Numbered from the stretch's first letter, positions 8,882-18,200 are shown. The stretch: 64,000 nucleotides of DNA from CAVVYV01 sp963752585 (GCA_963752585.1 CAVVYV010000004.1:434001-498000); one strand, 5' to 3'. Numbers and translations are program-made. The notes: a model not told the origin generated them from the letters alone.

Positions 8882-9633
8882 CCCGCGTCCATCAGGTCGG
8901 ACAGCGGGTTGGTGGGGAGGTGGATCCAGCCCTCGCGCACGGCTCGATCCGCCAACTCCTCCGGCGGGCCCGCGGTCAGCCCGAGCGCGCTGGAGCGGGC
9001 GACCAGCGAGCAGACGAGCGCGTCGAAGGAGTTGTGGTCGGTCTCCGCCAGCGCCCGCTGGGCGTCGTCGAGGTCGAGCCTACCGAGGCGCCGCTCGAGC
9101 GCCGAGAGCAGCTCCGGCAGGCGCGCCGCCCCGACCCGGCTCTTGTAGCCGACGGCGTTGATTCCCCAGGTGCCAAGCGCCGGCGCCGGATAGACCTCGA
9201 CCAGCTTGCCGCTGCCGGCGCGGTCAACCGGCTGGCCGAGCGCCGCGAGGCGGTCGAGCAGGAACGCCGCCCGCATCGCGACCACCCCGATCAGGTCGGT
9301 GGAGACGCTGAGCGGGCGGCGAACCCCGTCGGCGATCAGCTGGCGGTCGGTGGCGCGGAAGCTGAGGTGAAAGCGATAGGCGTCCTGGTCCTGGCCGCGC
9401 CCGGGCCAGCCGAGGCGATCGCGGTGGGCGGCGATCGCCTCGACGAAGTCGTCGGGCCAGCCGAGCGGCGCGTCGATGCCGACCTTGTCGGCATCGGCGA
9501 TCAGCTCGAGCAGGGCGTCGTCGGCGAGGTTCGAGCGGAGCTCGACCACCGCCGCCCGCCCCGGGCCCCACCCGATCAGGCAGGCACTGGTGTTCTTCGG
9601 CTGGGCGGCGAGGTCGATGCCCAGGGTCCGCAT
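8878..9633 (-). CDS. DUF429 family protein (RNase H-like fold)
   Basis: A 251-residue cytoplasmic protein. I chose ATG 9633 because the product then starts with MRTLGIDLAAQP, the first beta strand with its conserved Asp, as expected for the RNase H-like DUF429 family. Further family features are GIDAPLGWP at about 70 and the C-terminal helix DSFDALVCSLVARSS (as HNSFDAL). DUF429 proteins are predicted nucleases or regulators without an established substrate. The stop overlaps the start of the downstream membrane protein by 4 bases, so the two are coupled. It is divergent from the NUDIX gene, leaving only about 42 bases for two promoters. Confidence 0.85.
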   Translation of the reverse strand: MRTLGIDLAAQPKNTSACLIGWGPGRAAVVELRSNLADDALLELIADADKVGIDAPLGWPDDFVEAIAAHRDRLGWPGRGQDQDAYRFHLSFRATDRQLIADGVRRPLSVSTDLIGVVAMRAAFLLDRLAALGQPVDRAGSGKLVEVYPAPALGTWGINAVGYKSRVGAARLPELLSALERRLGRLDLDDAQRALAETDHNSFDALVCSLVARSSALGLTAGPPEELADRAVREGWIHLPTNPLSDLMDAG

Positions 9634-9675
9634 GCACGCGATCGTATTTGCGCGCTCGCATACCCTGCACGACCC

Positions 9676-10161
9676 ATGCCCCGTGGCGAGCTCGAGATCG
9701 GCGACGAGAAGCCCGACATCTCCGCCGCCGGCGGGGTGGTCCTCCGTCGCGGGGACGACGGCAAGCCCCGGGTGGCGGTTATCCACCGCCCGAAGTACAT
9801 GGATTGGTCGCTGCCGAAGGGGAAGCTCGAGAAGGGGGAGGGCTGGAAGGAGGCGGGCCTGCGGGAGGTGGAGGAGGAGATCGGCTACCGATGCGAGGCC
9901 GGGCCGGAGCTGCCCCCGGTCTCATACCTCGACCGCAAGGGCCGCCGGAAGCTGGTCCGCTACTGGCTGATGGAGCCGATCGACGGCGCCTTCGAGCCGC
10001 ACGGCGAGGTCGACGAGCTGCGGTGGCTGACCAGGCGGGAGGCAGACGGGCTGCTCACCTACGAGCACGATCGCGAGCTCGTCCACAAGGCGATCCGGAT
10101 GGACCGGTGGCGGCGGCTCCGGGGCCGGCTTCCCTGGGCCCGGGAGCCGCACCCGGTTTAG
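9676..10161 (+). CDS. NUDIX hydrolase
   Basis: A 161-residue hydrolase of nucleoside-diphosphate-linked substrates. The Nudix box is clear at about 55-77: a GKLEKGEGWKEAG start followed by LREVEEEIG, giving the G-x5-E-x7-REUxEExGU pattern. A KYMDWSLPKGK strand precedes it. Length and layout resemble bacterial MutT/Ap4A-type hydrolases; RYWLMEP and the C-terminal DELRWLTRREA helix fit diadenosine polyphosphate hydrolases, though oxidised-nucleotide sanitation is equally possible. ATG 9676 is the first Met in frame after the divergent promoter region and gives the normal N-terminus. The msrA gene follows closely, and both may act in damage repair. Confidence 0.87.
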   Translation: MPRGELEIGDEKPDISAAGGVVLRRGDDGKPRVAVIHRPKYMDWSLPKGKLEKGEGWKEAGLREVEEEIGYRCEAGPELPPVSYLDRKGRRKLVRYWLMEPIDGAFEPHGEVDELRWLTRREADGLLTYEHDRELVHKAIRMDRWRRLRGRLPWAREPHPV

Positions 10162-10197
10162 GCGGCCTTGACGGCGCCGCCTAAGATGGATGGCGCA

Positions 10198-10674
10198 ATG
10201 GCAGAGCTCCTCGAGAAGGCGACCTTCGCGGCCGGCTGCTTCTGGCAGGTGGAGGTCGAGTTCCGCAACACCGACGGCGTCAAGGACGCGATCGTCGGCT
10301 ATATCGGTGGCTCCACCGAGCGGCCGAGCTACGAGGACGTCTGCACGGGCCGGACCGGTCACGCCGAGGCCGTCGAGGTGACCTTCGATCCTGATGAGGT
10401 CTCCTACGAGCAGCTGCTCGACGTCTTCTGGGGACTCCACGACCCGACCCAGATGAACCGCCAGGGGCCGGACGTCGGCACCCAGTACCGGACGGCGATC
10501 TTCTTCCACACGCCTGAGCAGGAGAAGCAGGCGACCGAATCTCGCGATCGCGAGCAGGAGAAGCACGGCAAGCCGATCGTCACCGAGATCGTTCCCGCCG
10601 GCGCCTTCTGGCCGGCCGAGGACTACCACCAGCGCTACCTCGAGAAGCGCGGCCTCGCTACCTGCAAGATCTAG
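10198..10674 (+). CDS. msrA: Peptide methionine (S)-S-oxide reductase MsrA
   Basis: Reduces methionine-S-sulfoxide in proteins and free methionine, using thioredoxin. The catalytic motif GCFW is near the N-terminus (FAAGCFWQVE), followed by VGYIGGSTERPSYEDVCTGRTGHAEAV in pieces, DPTQMNRQGPDVGTQYR and the C-terminal AEDYHQRYL. The frame is open from ATG 10168, but the product aligns to the family from MAELLEKATFAAG (ATG 10198), giving 158 residues. MDGAMAEL at 10186 is the other option. A resolving Cys is present near the end (LATCKI). It sits about 35 bases after the NUDIX gene and is probably cotranscribed. Confidence 0.93.
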   Translation: MAELLEKATFAAGCFWQVEVEFRNTDGVKDAIVGYIGGSTERPSYEDVCTGRTGHAEAVEVTFDPDEVSYEQLLDVFWGLHDPTQMNRQGPDVGTQYRTAIFFHTPEQEKQATESRDREQEKHGKPIVTEIVPAGAFWPAEDYHQRYLEKRGLATCKI

Positions 10675-10797
10675 CCGCTCGCCCGCCGGGCGTGGGAGTG
10701 GCTAACGATCGTCCAGCCGCGGCTAGCGGCTCGACCGCTCAATCGCAGCCGCCGAAAGGATCAACGGAGGATCCAGAGACGAAGCCGGAGGTGGCGG

Positions 10798-11529
10798 ATG
10801 GTCAGCATGTTGAGGCGACGGAGACAGGGCGGCGGTCGCGTTTTGCTGATCGCCGCTGCGGCGGTCCTATCGCTCAGCCTGATGGCCGCGGGGACTACCG
10901 CGCTGGCGAAGAAGCTCAGCGGCAGCAAGCGCGGCGAGACGATCGCCGGCACCAAGGGCCCCGACAAGATCAGGGGCAAGGGCGGAAACGACAGGCTCAA
11001 GGGCAAGGGCGGCAACGACCTGCTCAACGCCGGCAAGGGCCGTGACACCGCGGTCGGCGGGAGCGGAGTGGACAAGCTGCGCGGTGGTCCCGGTGACGAT
11101 CTGATCAACGCCGCCGACGGCAGGCGCGACGGCGCGATCGCCGGTGGTCCGGGGAAGAACACCTGCGTCCTCGATACGACCTTGGAATTGACGCTCGCCA
11201 CGGGCTGCACGACGATCCGGAGCGGCCCGCTCGCGGGCGGAGCACCGGGGCCCGGCGAGGGATTGCGAGTCTTGACCGCCGAGGGACTGACCGGGTGCGC
11301 CAGTGCGCTGCCGACCTGCCAGTTCTCGATCACCGGCGACGGTGCCGACTCGCCGGGAGGGACCGTGACCGGCACCGGTGGGGTCACCGCGGTCGGGGCG
11401 GCGGCGGTCCCATCCGGGACCGGGACGGATTGGACCGCGGCGGGTCTCTATGGCTGCACGAGCGACGGTGCACTGCGGGTCACGATCGGCTCGGAGACCT
11501 TCGACGTGCCGGTCGACTGCGCGGCGTAG
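10798..11529 (+). CDS. Secreted protein with RTX-like GGND calcium-binding repeats
   Basis: A 243-residue exported protein. The N-terminus is basic (MLRRRRQGGGR) and followed by a hydrophobic segment (VLLIAAAAVLSLSLMAAG) ending in ATALA-like residues, so a Sec signal is likely. Residues about 45-100 carry nonapeptide repeats of the GGNDxLxGxxGND type (GKGGNDRLKGKGGNDLLNAG, GGPGDDLINA), the fold that binds Ca2+ in a parallel beta roll. The C-terminal half has Gly/Ser/Thr-rich strands and paired Cys residues (CASALPTC, CTS...CAA). No type I secretion gene is adjacent. RBS GGAGGTGGCGG precedes ATG. Function is unknown; it may be a cell-surface or adhesion protein. Confidence 0.78.
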   Translation: MVSMLRRRRQGGGRVLLIAAAAVLSLSLMAAGTTALAKKLSGSKRGETIAGTKGPDKIRGKGGNDRLKGKGGNDLLNAGKGRDTAVGGSGVDKLRGGPGDDLINAADGRRDGAIAGGPGKNTCVLDTTLELTLATGCTTIRSGPLAGGAPGPGEGLRVLTAEGLTGCASALPTCQFSITGDGADSPGGTVTGTGGVTAVGAAAVPSGTGTDWTAAGLYGCTSDGALRVTIGSETFDVPVDCAA

Positions 11530-11588
11530 AGGGCTCGAGCACGGCGAGCAGGACGCTCGGCGGCGGCGCGCAGCGATAGCCTCGCGCC

Positions 11589-12968
11589 GTGGAAGCCGGG
11601 GCGGCCCAGCGAGACGACACCGACGTTGTCGTCGTCGGAGCTGGCCTGGCGGGGCTGGTCGCCGCCCGGCAGCTGAGCGCCAGCGGCCGCTCGGTGCTGG
11701 TGCTGGAGGCTCGCGACCGGGTCGGGGGCCGAACGGTCAACGCCTCGATCGGGGCGGGCAAGGTGGTCGAGATGGGGGGACAGTGGGTGGGGCCTACCCA
11801 GGACCGCGTGCTTGCGCTGGCTCGGGAGCTGGGCGTCGAGACCTTTCCGACCTACTACGAGGGGCGGAACCTCCTCGAGCTGCGGGGAAAGCTCCGCTCC
11901 TACAAGGGAACGATCCCGCGACTCGGACCGCTCGCCCTGCTCGAGATCGAGCGGGTGCGCCGACGGCTGCGGAAGCTGGCCGGCGACGTTTCGGCGGAGG
12001 CGCCGTGGAGCGCCGACCGGGCGGAGGAGCTCGACTCGCAGACGCTCAACTCCTGGATCACGAAGCGCGCCCGGACGAAGCGGGCGCGAGCGCTGCTGGA
12101 GATCGCCGTGGGCACCGTGCTTGGCGTCGGCAGCGCCGAGCTCTCGCTGCTCTGGATGCTCTCTTACGTCAGCTCCGCCGGGAGCTTCGACGTCCTGATC
12201 GACACCGAGGGAGGCGCCCAGCAGGATCGCTTCCACGGCGGCGCGCAGGAGATCTCGATCCGGCTGGCGGCGGCGCTGGGCGACGCGGTCGTGCTCGGGA
12301 CCCCGGTTCGCCGGATCGTCCAGGACGGCGGCGGGGTGGTGGTGGAGGCGGAGGGAATGCGCGCCCGGGCCCAGCGGGCGATCGTCACGGTGCCGCCGCC
12401 CCTGGCAGGACGGATCGCCTTCTCGCCCCCGCTCGGCGGCCAGCGCGATCAGCTCCAGCAGCGAATGGCACACGGCGCCCTGACCAAATGCGCCGCCGTC
12501 TACCCGGAGCCGTTCTGGCGGGAGCGCGGCCTCACCGGCCAGGCGGTCAGCGACGCAGGCCCGATCACCACAACCTTCGACAACTCCCCGCCGGATGGTT
12601 CCCCCGGGGTGATGCTCGGGTTCGTCGCCGGGCCGGACGCGGTTCGCCACGCCCGGCGGCCCGAGGCCGAGCGCCGGCAACTCGTCCTTGATTGCTTCGT
12701 CCGACTCTTCGGCGATGAGGCCGCCCATCCGGGTATCTACCACGAGCAGGCGTGGGCGGAGGAGGAGTGGACCCGCGGCGGGCCCGTCTGCTCGCCCGGT
12801 CCCGGCGCCCTGAGCGCCTACGGCGAGGCGCTGCGGCGGCCGGCAGGGCGGATCCACTGGGCGGGCGCCGAGACCGCCACGGTCTGGTGCGGCTATATGG
12901 ACGGCGCCGTTCGCTCAGGCGAGCGGGCGGCGGAGGAGGCGCTCGACGCCGAGGGCTGGCGCCTATAG
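11589..12968 (+). CDS. Flavin-containing amine oxidase (monoamine oxidase family)
   Basis: An FAD-dependent oxidase of 459 residues that oxidises primary or related amines to aldehydes with release of H2O2 and ammonia. The Rossmann motif VVVVGAGLAGLVAARQL and the second FAD contact LEARDRVGGRT lie in the first 50 residues. GQWVGPTQDRVLALA and the substrate-side GGAQQDRFHGG segment are typical of MAO-like enzymes. The C-terminal IHWAGAETATVWCGYMDGA is the FAD-binding ending. The start is GTG 11589. A gene for an amidase follows after 10 bases, so the pair likely forms an operon for amine/amide catabolism. Substrate is not deducible. Confidence 0.9.
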   Translation: MEAGAAQRDDTDVVVVGAGLAGLVAARQLSASGRSVLVLEARDRVGGRTVNASIGAGKVVEMGGQWVGPTQDRVLALARELGVETFPTYYEGRNLLELRGKLRSYKGTIPRLGPLALLEIERVRRRLRKLAGDVSAEAPWSADRAEELDSQTLNSWITKRARTKRARALLEIAVGTVLGVGSAELSLLWMLSYVSSAGSFDVLIDTEGGAQQDRFHGGAQEISIRLAAALGDAVVLGTPVRRIVQDGGGVVVEAEGMRARAQRAIVTVPPPLAGRIAFSPPLGGQRDQLQQRMAHGALTKCAAVYPEPFWRERGLTGQAVSDAGPITTTFDNSPPDGSPGVMLGFVAGPDAVRHARRPEAERRQLVLDCFVRLFGDEAAHPGIYHEQAWAEEEWTRGGPVCSPGPGALSAYGEALRRPAGRIHWAGAETATVWCGYMDGAVRSGERAAEEALDAEGWRL

Positions 12969-12978
12969 TCGGCGCCGA

Positions 12979-14409
12979 ATGGAGCCGGTGAAGGAGAGCG
13001 GCGCCGCCCGCGACCTCGACGTCGCCTTCGCGGGCGCCGCTCGCCAGGCCGAGATGGTGAGGGCGAAGGAGGTCTCGCCGAGGGAGCTGGTCGAGCTCTA
13101 CCTGGAGCGGATCGAGCGGATCGACCCGGGGCTGAACGCCTACCGCACGGTCTTCGGCGAGCGCGCCCTCGTCGATGCCGACGAGGCCTCGAAACGACTG
13201 GGCGGCGGTGAGGAGGCGCCGCTGCTCGGGGTGCCGGTCGCGATCAAGGACAACGTCGACTACGCGGGCGAGATCACCGCCCACGGGACCGCCGCCTACG
13301 GGGCGCCCGCGGCGGAGGACGGTCACATCGTCAGGAGGTTGCGCGAGGCGGGGGCGATCGTGATCGGGAAGACGAACCTGCCTGAGCTGGCGATCTACGG
13401 CTTCACCGAGTCCCCCACCTGGGGCGATACCCGCAACCCCTGGGATCCCTCGCGCACCTGCGGCGGCTCAAGCGGGGGCAGCGGCGTCTCCACCGCCGCC
13501 GGCCTCTGCGCGATCGCTCACGCAACCGACGGCGCCGGCTCGATTCGCTACCCCTCGGCATACTGCGGTCTCTTCGGCCTCAAGCCCCAGCGTCACAGGG
13601 TCTCGCTGACCCCCGACCGCGAGCACTGGCACGGGCTCTCGGTCTCGGGCTGCGTCAGCCGCAGCGTGATCGACACCGCGCTCTACCTCGACGCGATCGC
13701 CGGCGCGGCTCCCGGCGACTTCGACTCACCGCCGCCGCTCGAGCGCCCCCTGGTCGAGGCGGCGCGGACGCCCCCACCGAAGCTGAGGATCGCCTGCACC
13801 ACGAAGACGATCCTCCCTGTGAGGAAGGACCCCGAGGTGCTCGCCGCATATGAGGAGACGATCGAGCTGCTGCGCTCGCTCGGGCACGAGGTGACCGAGG
13901 CGGCTCCCAGCTACGGGCCGTTGGTGACGGATTTCTACCCGCTCTATTTCCGAGGGATCCGCGACGAGGCCAGGACCCTCGCCCATCCGGAGCGGCTCTC
14001 GGACCAGACCAAGGGGTTCGCCCGCCTCGGCGGCCTCTTCAGCGACCGGCGCCTGCGAAAGGTTCGCGAGCGTCAGCCTCGCCACGCCGGGCGGATCCAG
14101 GGGCTCTTCCGGGACTTCGACCTATTGATCACCCCGGCGACCGCGAGGATGCCGGTCGAGGTCGGGCACTGGCGGGGGCAGGGGGCGCTCCGCACGATCA
14201 ACGGGATGACCAGCGTCTATCCCTACGGCGCCGCCTGGAACTACACCGGACAGCCGGCGGCGGCGATCCCGGCTGGATTCACCGACGGCGGCCTGCCTCG
14301 CTCGGTGATGGTCGTCGCCCGCTCCAACGACGAGCCCACCCTGATCTCGCTCGCCGCCCAGCTCGAAGCGGAGCGGCCCTGGGCCGACCGCCGGCCGAAC
14401 CTGCTCTAG
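12979..14409 (+). CDS. Amidase (amidase signature family)
   Basis: A 476-residue hydrolase of C-N amide bonds. The Ser-cisSer-Lys triad is visible: Lys in VPVAIKDNVDYAG, the Gly/Ser-rich core GGSSGGSGVSTAAG, and the nucleophile region DGAGSIRYPSAYCGLFGLKP. This is the family represented by GatA-like, indole acetamide and aryl amidases. No gatB or gatC partner is adjacent, and the pairing with an amine oxidase argues for a catabolic amidase. Its TAG is shared through a CTAG palindrome with the stop of the convergent MBL-fold gene. Confidence 0.9.
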   Translation: MEPVKESGAARDLDVAFAGAARQAEMVRAKEVSPRELVELYLERIERIDPGLNAYRTVFGERALVDADEASKRLGGGEEAPLLGVPVAIKDNVDYAGEITAHGTAAYGAPAAEDGHIVRRLREAGAIVIGKTNLPELAIYGFTESPTWGDTRNPWDPSRTCGGSSGGSGVSTAAGLCAIAHATDGAGSIRYPSAYCGLFGLKPQRHRVSLTPDREHWHGLSVSGCVSRSVIDTALYLDAIAGAAPGDFDSPPPLERPLVEAARTPPPKLRIACTTKTILPVRKDPEVLAAYEETIELLRSLGHEVTEAAPSYGPLVTDFYPLYFRGIRDEARTLAHPERLSDQTKGFARLGGLFSDRRLRKVRERQPRHAGRIQGLFRDFDLLITPATARMPVEVGHWRGQGALRTINGMTSVYPYGAAWNYTGQPAAAIPAGFTDGGLPRSVMVVARSNDEPTLISLAAQLEAERPWADRRPNLL

Positions 14410-15278
14410 GCCGGCACCTGCTCCGGCGCGCTGATCTCCAGCTCCTTGCGCTCCGCGGCCATCTCGATCGTGTCCGGGTCGCCGCCCATCTGCGCCCAGC
14501 GCTCCGCGGCCGTCTCCCCGAACTCGTCCAGGAAGTCGTCGGAGTGCAGGGGGTCGTGGTGGAAGAGCATCAACCGGCGAGCGTCGACGCGGTTGGCGAA
14601 GGTGAGGGTGTCGGTGAGCCGCGAGTGCCCCCAGCCGACGTGATCGGGGTACTCCCCGTCGGTGTACTGGCAGTCGTGGATCAGCAGGTCCGTGTCTCGG
14701 GCGAGGTCATAGCCCGAGATCCATTCCGGCTCGAGCGACTCGAGCGGGGCGCCGAGGCCCGGCTCGTGGTCGGAGATATAGCTGAGGCTGGTGCCGGCGT
14801 CCGTGATCCGGTAGCCGAGGGTGGGGCCGCGGTGGGTGACCGCCTCGGCGCGTACGGTCGCCGGGCCGATCTCCCACTCGGTCGCGGGGGTGTCGACGAA
14901 TGACATCTCGCATGGCAGCTCGCGAACCTCGACCGGGGAGAGCGGGGCCGAGATGTAGCGCGCGATCCGCTCCTCGAGCGAGGCCTCGGGGGAGGACGGC
15001 CCCCAGATCGTCAGCTCCGACTCGGAGCGGAAGCACGGGGCGAAGAACATCAGCCCCTGGATGTGATCGAGGTGAAGGTGGGTGAGAAGAATGTTGATCT
15101 TGGGCAACTTCGCGGCGATCCCCACCCCCAGGCTGCGGATCCCGGTGCCGGCGTCGATGATCAGGGTCGAGCCGTCGGAGAGCTCGAGCTCGACACAGGA
15201 GGTGTTGCCTCCGTAGCGGTTCATCTCCGGCCCTGGCGCGGGGACCGAACCCCGTGCTCCCCAGACCTTGACCTTCAT
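14406..15278 (-). CDS. MBL-fold metallohydrolase
   Basis: A 290-residue metallo-beta-lactamase-fold enzyme. It starts with the group signature MKVKVWGARGSVPAPG and NRYGGNTSCVEL. The metal-binding HLHLDH motif lies at about 86-91 (LLTHLHLDHIQG), with further ligands in SDHEP, HDCQYTDGEY and the terminal FHHDPLHSD. This is the set used by a group of two-metal phosphodiesterase-like or cyclic-phosphodiesterase-like hydrolases. Its substrate is not known. The start ATG has an AAGAGGTGACGAGAGG stretch upstream. Convergent to the amidase with a 4-base overlap at the stops. No operon partner is seen. Confidence 0.85.
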   Translation of the reverse strand: MKVKVWGARGSVPAPGPEMNRYGGNTSCVELELSDGSTLIIDAGTGIRSLGVGIAAKLPKINILLTHLHLDHIQGLMFFAPCFRSESELTIWGPSSPEASLEERIARYISAPLSPVEVRELPCEMSFVDTPATEWEIGPATVRAEAVTHRGPTLGYRITDAGTSLSYISDHEPGLGAPLESLEPEWISGYDLARDTDLLIHDCQYTDGEYPDHVGWGHSRLTDTLTFANRVDARRLMLFHHDPLHSDDFLDEFGETAAERWAQMGGDPDTIEMAAERKELEISAPEQVPA

Positions 15279-15320
15279 CCTCTCGTCACCTCTTCACGCT
15301 TGTACCACTGCCCCTGATTT

Positions 15321-15728
15321 CTAACGGCCATTTGCGGAATTTGCGTTCCTCGGCCAGAAGAAGATCATCGCACCCTCCTGACCCCCGGTGGCGACTATCG
15401 GCAGGGCGCTGGCCTCGATCTCGTACTCGTCGCCCTTCACCGAGCGCACGTGGAAGCGCCCATGGGCCGGGCGGCCGCGGCGAAGCGCCTTCGTGGTCGG
15501 AATCTCGTCGATCGGCATCGGCTCCCCTGCGTCGTCGAACGGGCCGACCGCCTTGCCCCACTCCGAGGCGGGCATCCGGCCGGATTCCTCGAACGAGATT
15601 CCGAGCAGCGCCCCGGCGGCCTCGTTGTAGAAGAGAAGCGCTCCCTCGCGGTCGACCAGGAAGGCGGGGGTCGAGAGGCTGGTGAGGAAATTTCGGGCGA
15701 GAATCAGCTCGAGCGGTTTCTGCTCCAT
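15321..15728 (-). CDS. PAS-domain protein
   Basis: A small 135-residue cytoplasmic sensor-like protein consisting of a single PAS fold. From ATG 15728 it starts MEQKPLELILARNFLTSLSTPAFLVD, then EGALLFYNEAAGALLGISFEESGRM, the classic PAS core, and closes with RSVKGDEYEIEASALPI and a GAMIFFW strand. No histidine kinase, GGDEF or HTH domain is attached, so it may act by partner binding. The frame is open further upstream, but that part shows no domain pattern. Ligand unknown. It is divergent from the propeller-like gene with about 98 bases between the starts. Confidence 0.78.
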   Translation of the reverse strand: MEQKPLELILARNFLTSLSTPAFLVDREGALLFYNEAAGALLGISFEESGRMPASEWGKAVGPFDDAGEPMPIDEIPTTKALRRGRPAHGRFHVRSVKGDEYEIEASALPIVATGGQEGAMIFFWPRNANSANGR

Positions 15729-15826
15729 CGGCGGCGATTCTGCCAGGAGCGAGGGGCGTATGTGACGGCTGCCACCCGATCCGATCGGCGCCCGGATGGT
15801 CGGGCCCAAGGTAGTCTCGAGCCGGG

Positions 15827-17535
15827 ATGTTGCGGCTTTCGTCGGGGGTTATCGCGCTGGCGGCTCTGACCGCCACCGGCGGCCTGCTCGCTTCGGGCGC
15901 TGGGGCCCAGAGCCCCGGGGCTCCGGTGGTGCCGATTCCGACCGACCCGGGCAACTCCAGCGTCGCGCCCTTCGAGGGCGGACCGGCCTCGCCGAACCCG
16001 GTCGACGCGACCGACCCCCCTCAGCACCCATTCATGGCGCCGAACGGGCGCAGCAACATCCACAACGACCCTTATATGAGCGGCGCCTACAGGGTCAGCG
16101 GCCCGATGACCGACGGGCCCGAGGTCTCCACCCTCTTCAGCCGCGAGTGCGCTTCGGTGATGTTCGACAGCCAGGGCCGGATCGTGACCATATGCGTCGG
16201 CCTCGACCGCCCGGTGCTCGCGCTGCTAGACCCCGATAGCCTCGCGGTGCTGGCCGCGATGCAGCTCCCGGTCCGCAACCTGTCGAGCGGGAACAATCCC
16301 TTCAACGACTTCTCCGGCGGCGGCTACTTCTTCCTCGACCATCGTGACCAGGCGGTGCTCTCGACCAACGAGCGCCACGTGCTCGAGGTGGCGATCGGCC
16401 CGGGTCCGAGCTTCGTCATCACCCGGGACGTGGACCTGAGCCAGGAGCTCGCCGGCAACGACGGGATCATCTCGGTGCTGCCGGATTGGAGCGGTCGCCT
16501 CTGGTTCGTCACCCGGCGCGGGGTGGTGGGGACGATCGATCGCGCCAGCGGCGACGTCAAGCTGAGGCAGCTGACCGGGGAGGGGATCTCGAACTCGTTC
16601 TCGGTCGATGAAACGGGTGGGGTGTTCATCGTCTCCGACAGGGCGCTCTACCGCTTTGACGCCGGCCCCAACGGGGGCCCGACGATCACCTGGCGGGTCG
16701 TCTATCCGAACTCCGGAATCCACAAGCCGAGCCAGAGCGACGCCGGCTCCGGCACCACCCCCGACCTGATGGGGAAGGAGCTGGTGGCGATCACCGACAA
16801 CGCCGACCCGATGAACGTTCAGGTCTACCGGCGGGCGGCGAACCTGGATCCGTCCGCAGCGGAAGAAGCGGAAGAAGAAGCGGAAGCGACGCGCCGCCAT
16901 CGTCCAGTCGGCGTCGACAGAGACCGCCGCCGGTTTCGCGGCCGGATCGAAGAAGAAAAAGGGGAAGAAGAAGCGGAAGCGCGGGGCGACCGCCGCGGCT
17001 CGTCAGGTCTGCTCCGTGCCGGTCTTTCGGCCGGGCGCGAGCGCCACAGACAACTCACTGATCAGCACCAACAAGGCGATCGTGGTGGAGAACAACTACG
17101 GCTACACGGGGATCGCTTCGACCATGAACGGGGCGGTCACCGAGCCCGGCCTCACCCGGATCGACGTGTTGAAGGAGAAGGCGAAGCCGAAGAAGGGGCG
17201 GAAGAAGCGCGGGGGCAAGAAGCGCAGGCGCAAGAAGCGGGGCCAGACGACGTACAAGTGCACGACCGCCTGGACCAGCTCCGAGCGGGCCCCGTCGGTG
17301 GTGCCGAAGCTCTCGCTCGCCAACGGCTTGGTATACGCCTACACGAAGCCCCCGCGGGCCGATGACCTCGACGCTTGGTATCCTGACCGCGCTCGACTTC
17401 CGCTCCGGGCGCACCGTCTTCAGCCGGCTCGCGGGCACGGGCTTCGGCTACAACAACAACTACGCCCCGGTGACGATCGGGCCCGACGGCACCGCCTACG
17501 TCGGGGTCCTCGGAGGGCTGGTCGCTTTCCCCTGA
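15827..17535 (+). CDS. Secreted propeller-like protein with Lys/Arg-rich tracts, two frameshifts
   Basis: After correcting two single-base insertions (about 16846-16855 and 17376-17386) this is one protein of about 568 residues ending at TGA 17533. It starts with a signal peptide (LRLSSGVIALAALTATGGLLASGAGA). Repeated strand motifs such as SVMFDSQGRIVTICVGLDRP, DWSGRLWFVTRRGVVGTIDRASG, FSVDETGGVFIVSDRALYRFD and VTIGPDGTAYVG suggest a beta propeller of the PQQ/SMP-30 type. Between blades lie three very basic tracts (RKKRKKKRKRR; KKKKGKKKRKR; KKGRKKRGGKKRRRKKRG). No catalytic motif is recognised. The basic tracts could bind polyanions on the cell surface; this is inference. The frames match end to end when one base is dropped at each site. 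Confidence 0.7.
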
Positions 17536-17555
17536 GGGCGTAGGTTTCCGCGACC

Positions 17556-18200
17556 GTGGTCTACGACTTCGTCGCGGCGCTGCTGCGCCCGCTCGCTTGG
17601 TGGGGGAGGCTGCGGGTCGCCGGGCTCGACCAGGTTTCACCCGAGGGCCCGCTGCTGGTTGTGCCGAACCACGACAGCCAGTGGGACCCGGTCCTGGTCG
17701 GGCTCGCGATCAAGCCGCGTCGCCGCCTCCGCTTTCTCGCCCGGGCCAGCCTCTGGCGGATTCCCGGCCTCGGCCCGCTGCTATATGCGCTCAACCAGAT
17801 CCCGATCCGCCGCGGCGCCGGCGACGCGGGCGCCCTCGAGAAGGCGATCGACGCCCTGAAGCGGGGCCAGTCGGTTTGCGTCTTCCCCGAGGGCGGGCTG
17901 TCCTGGGGCGAGCGCCTACGCGCGCGCAGTGGCGCCGGCCGGCTGGCGAAGTCGTGCCCGGAGGCCGAGGTGGTCCTCTGCGCGGTCGAGGGGTGCACCG
18001 AGTACGTCCGCTTTCCCCGCCGGCCGCGCGTGCGCGTGACCTTCTTCAGTGCGGATGCCGGCGGCTCCCGGCCGGGTGAGGAGGCCTCAGAACTGGCGAC
18101 ACGCCTGCTCGATCGAGGTCAGAGCACGCGTGCCACCTACCCCGGCTGGCCGCCGGGCCCTCGTGGGGGGTCCCCCACGAGTCCAAAGGAGGAGGACTAG
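17556..18200 (+). CDS. 1-acyl-glycerol-3-phosphate acyltransferase-like (PlsC family)
   Basis: A 214-residue lysophospholipid acyltransferase that would transfer an acyl group to lysophosphatidate or a related lipid at the inner membrane. The catalytic NHxxxxD-type block is seen as VVPNHDSQWDPVLVG, the second block as RASLWRIPGLGPLL, and the phosphate-binding FPEG as VFPEGGLSWGE. GTG 17556 is the start. The C-terminal 30 residues are low-complexity and not conserved. Its TAG shares a CTAG with the convergent DUF5679 stop. Acceptor specificity cannot be assigned; it could be a remodelling enzyme rather than the essential PlsC. Confidence 0.87.
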   Translation: MVYDFVAALLRPLAWWGRLRVAGLDQVSPEGPLLVVPNHDSQWDPVLVGLAIKPRRRLRFLARASLWRIPGLGPLLYALNQIPIRRGAGDAGALEKAIDALKRGQSVCVFPEGGLSWGERLRARSGAGRLAKSCPEAEVVLCAVEGCTEYVRFPRRPRVRVTFFSADAGGSRPGEEASELATRLLDRGQSTRATYPGWPPGPRGGSPTSPKEED

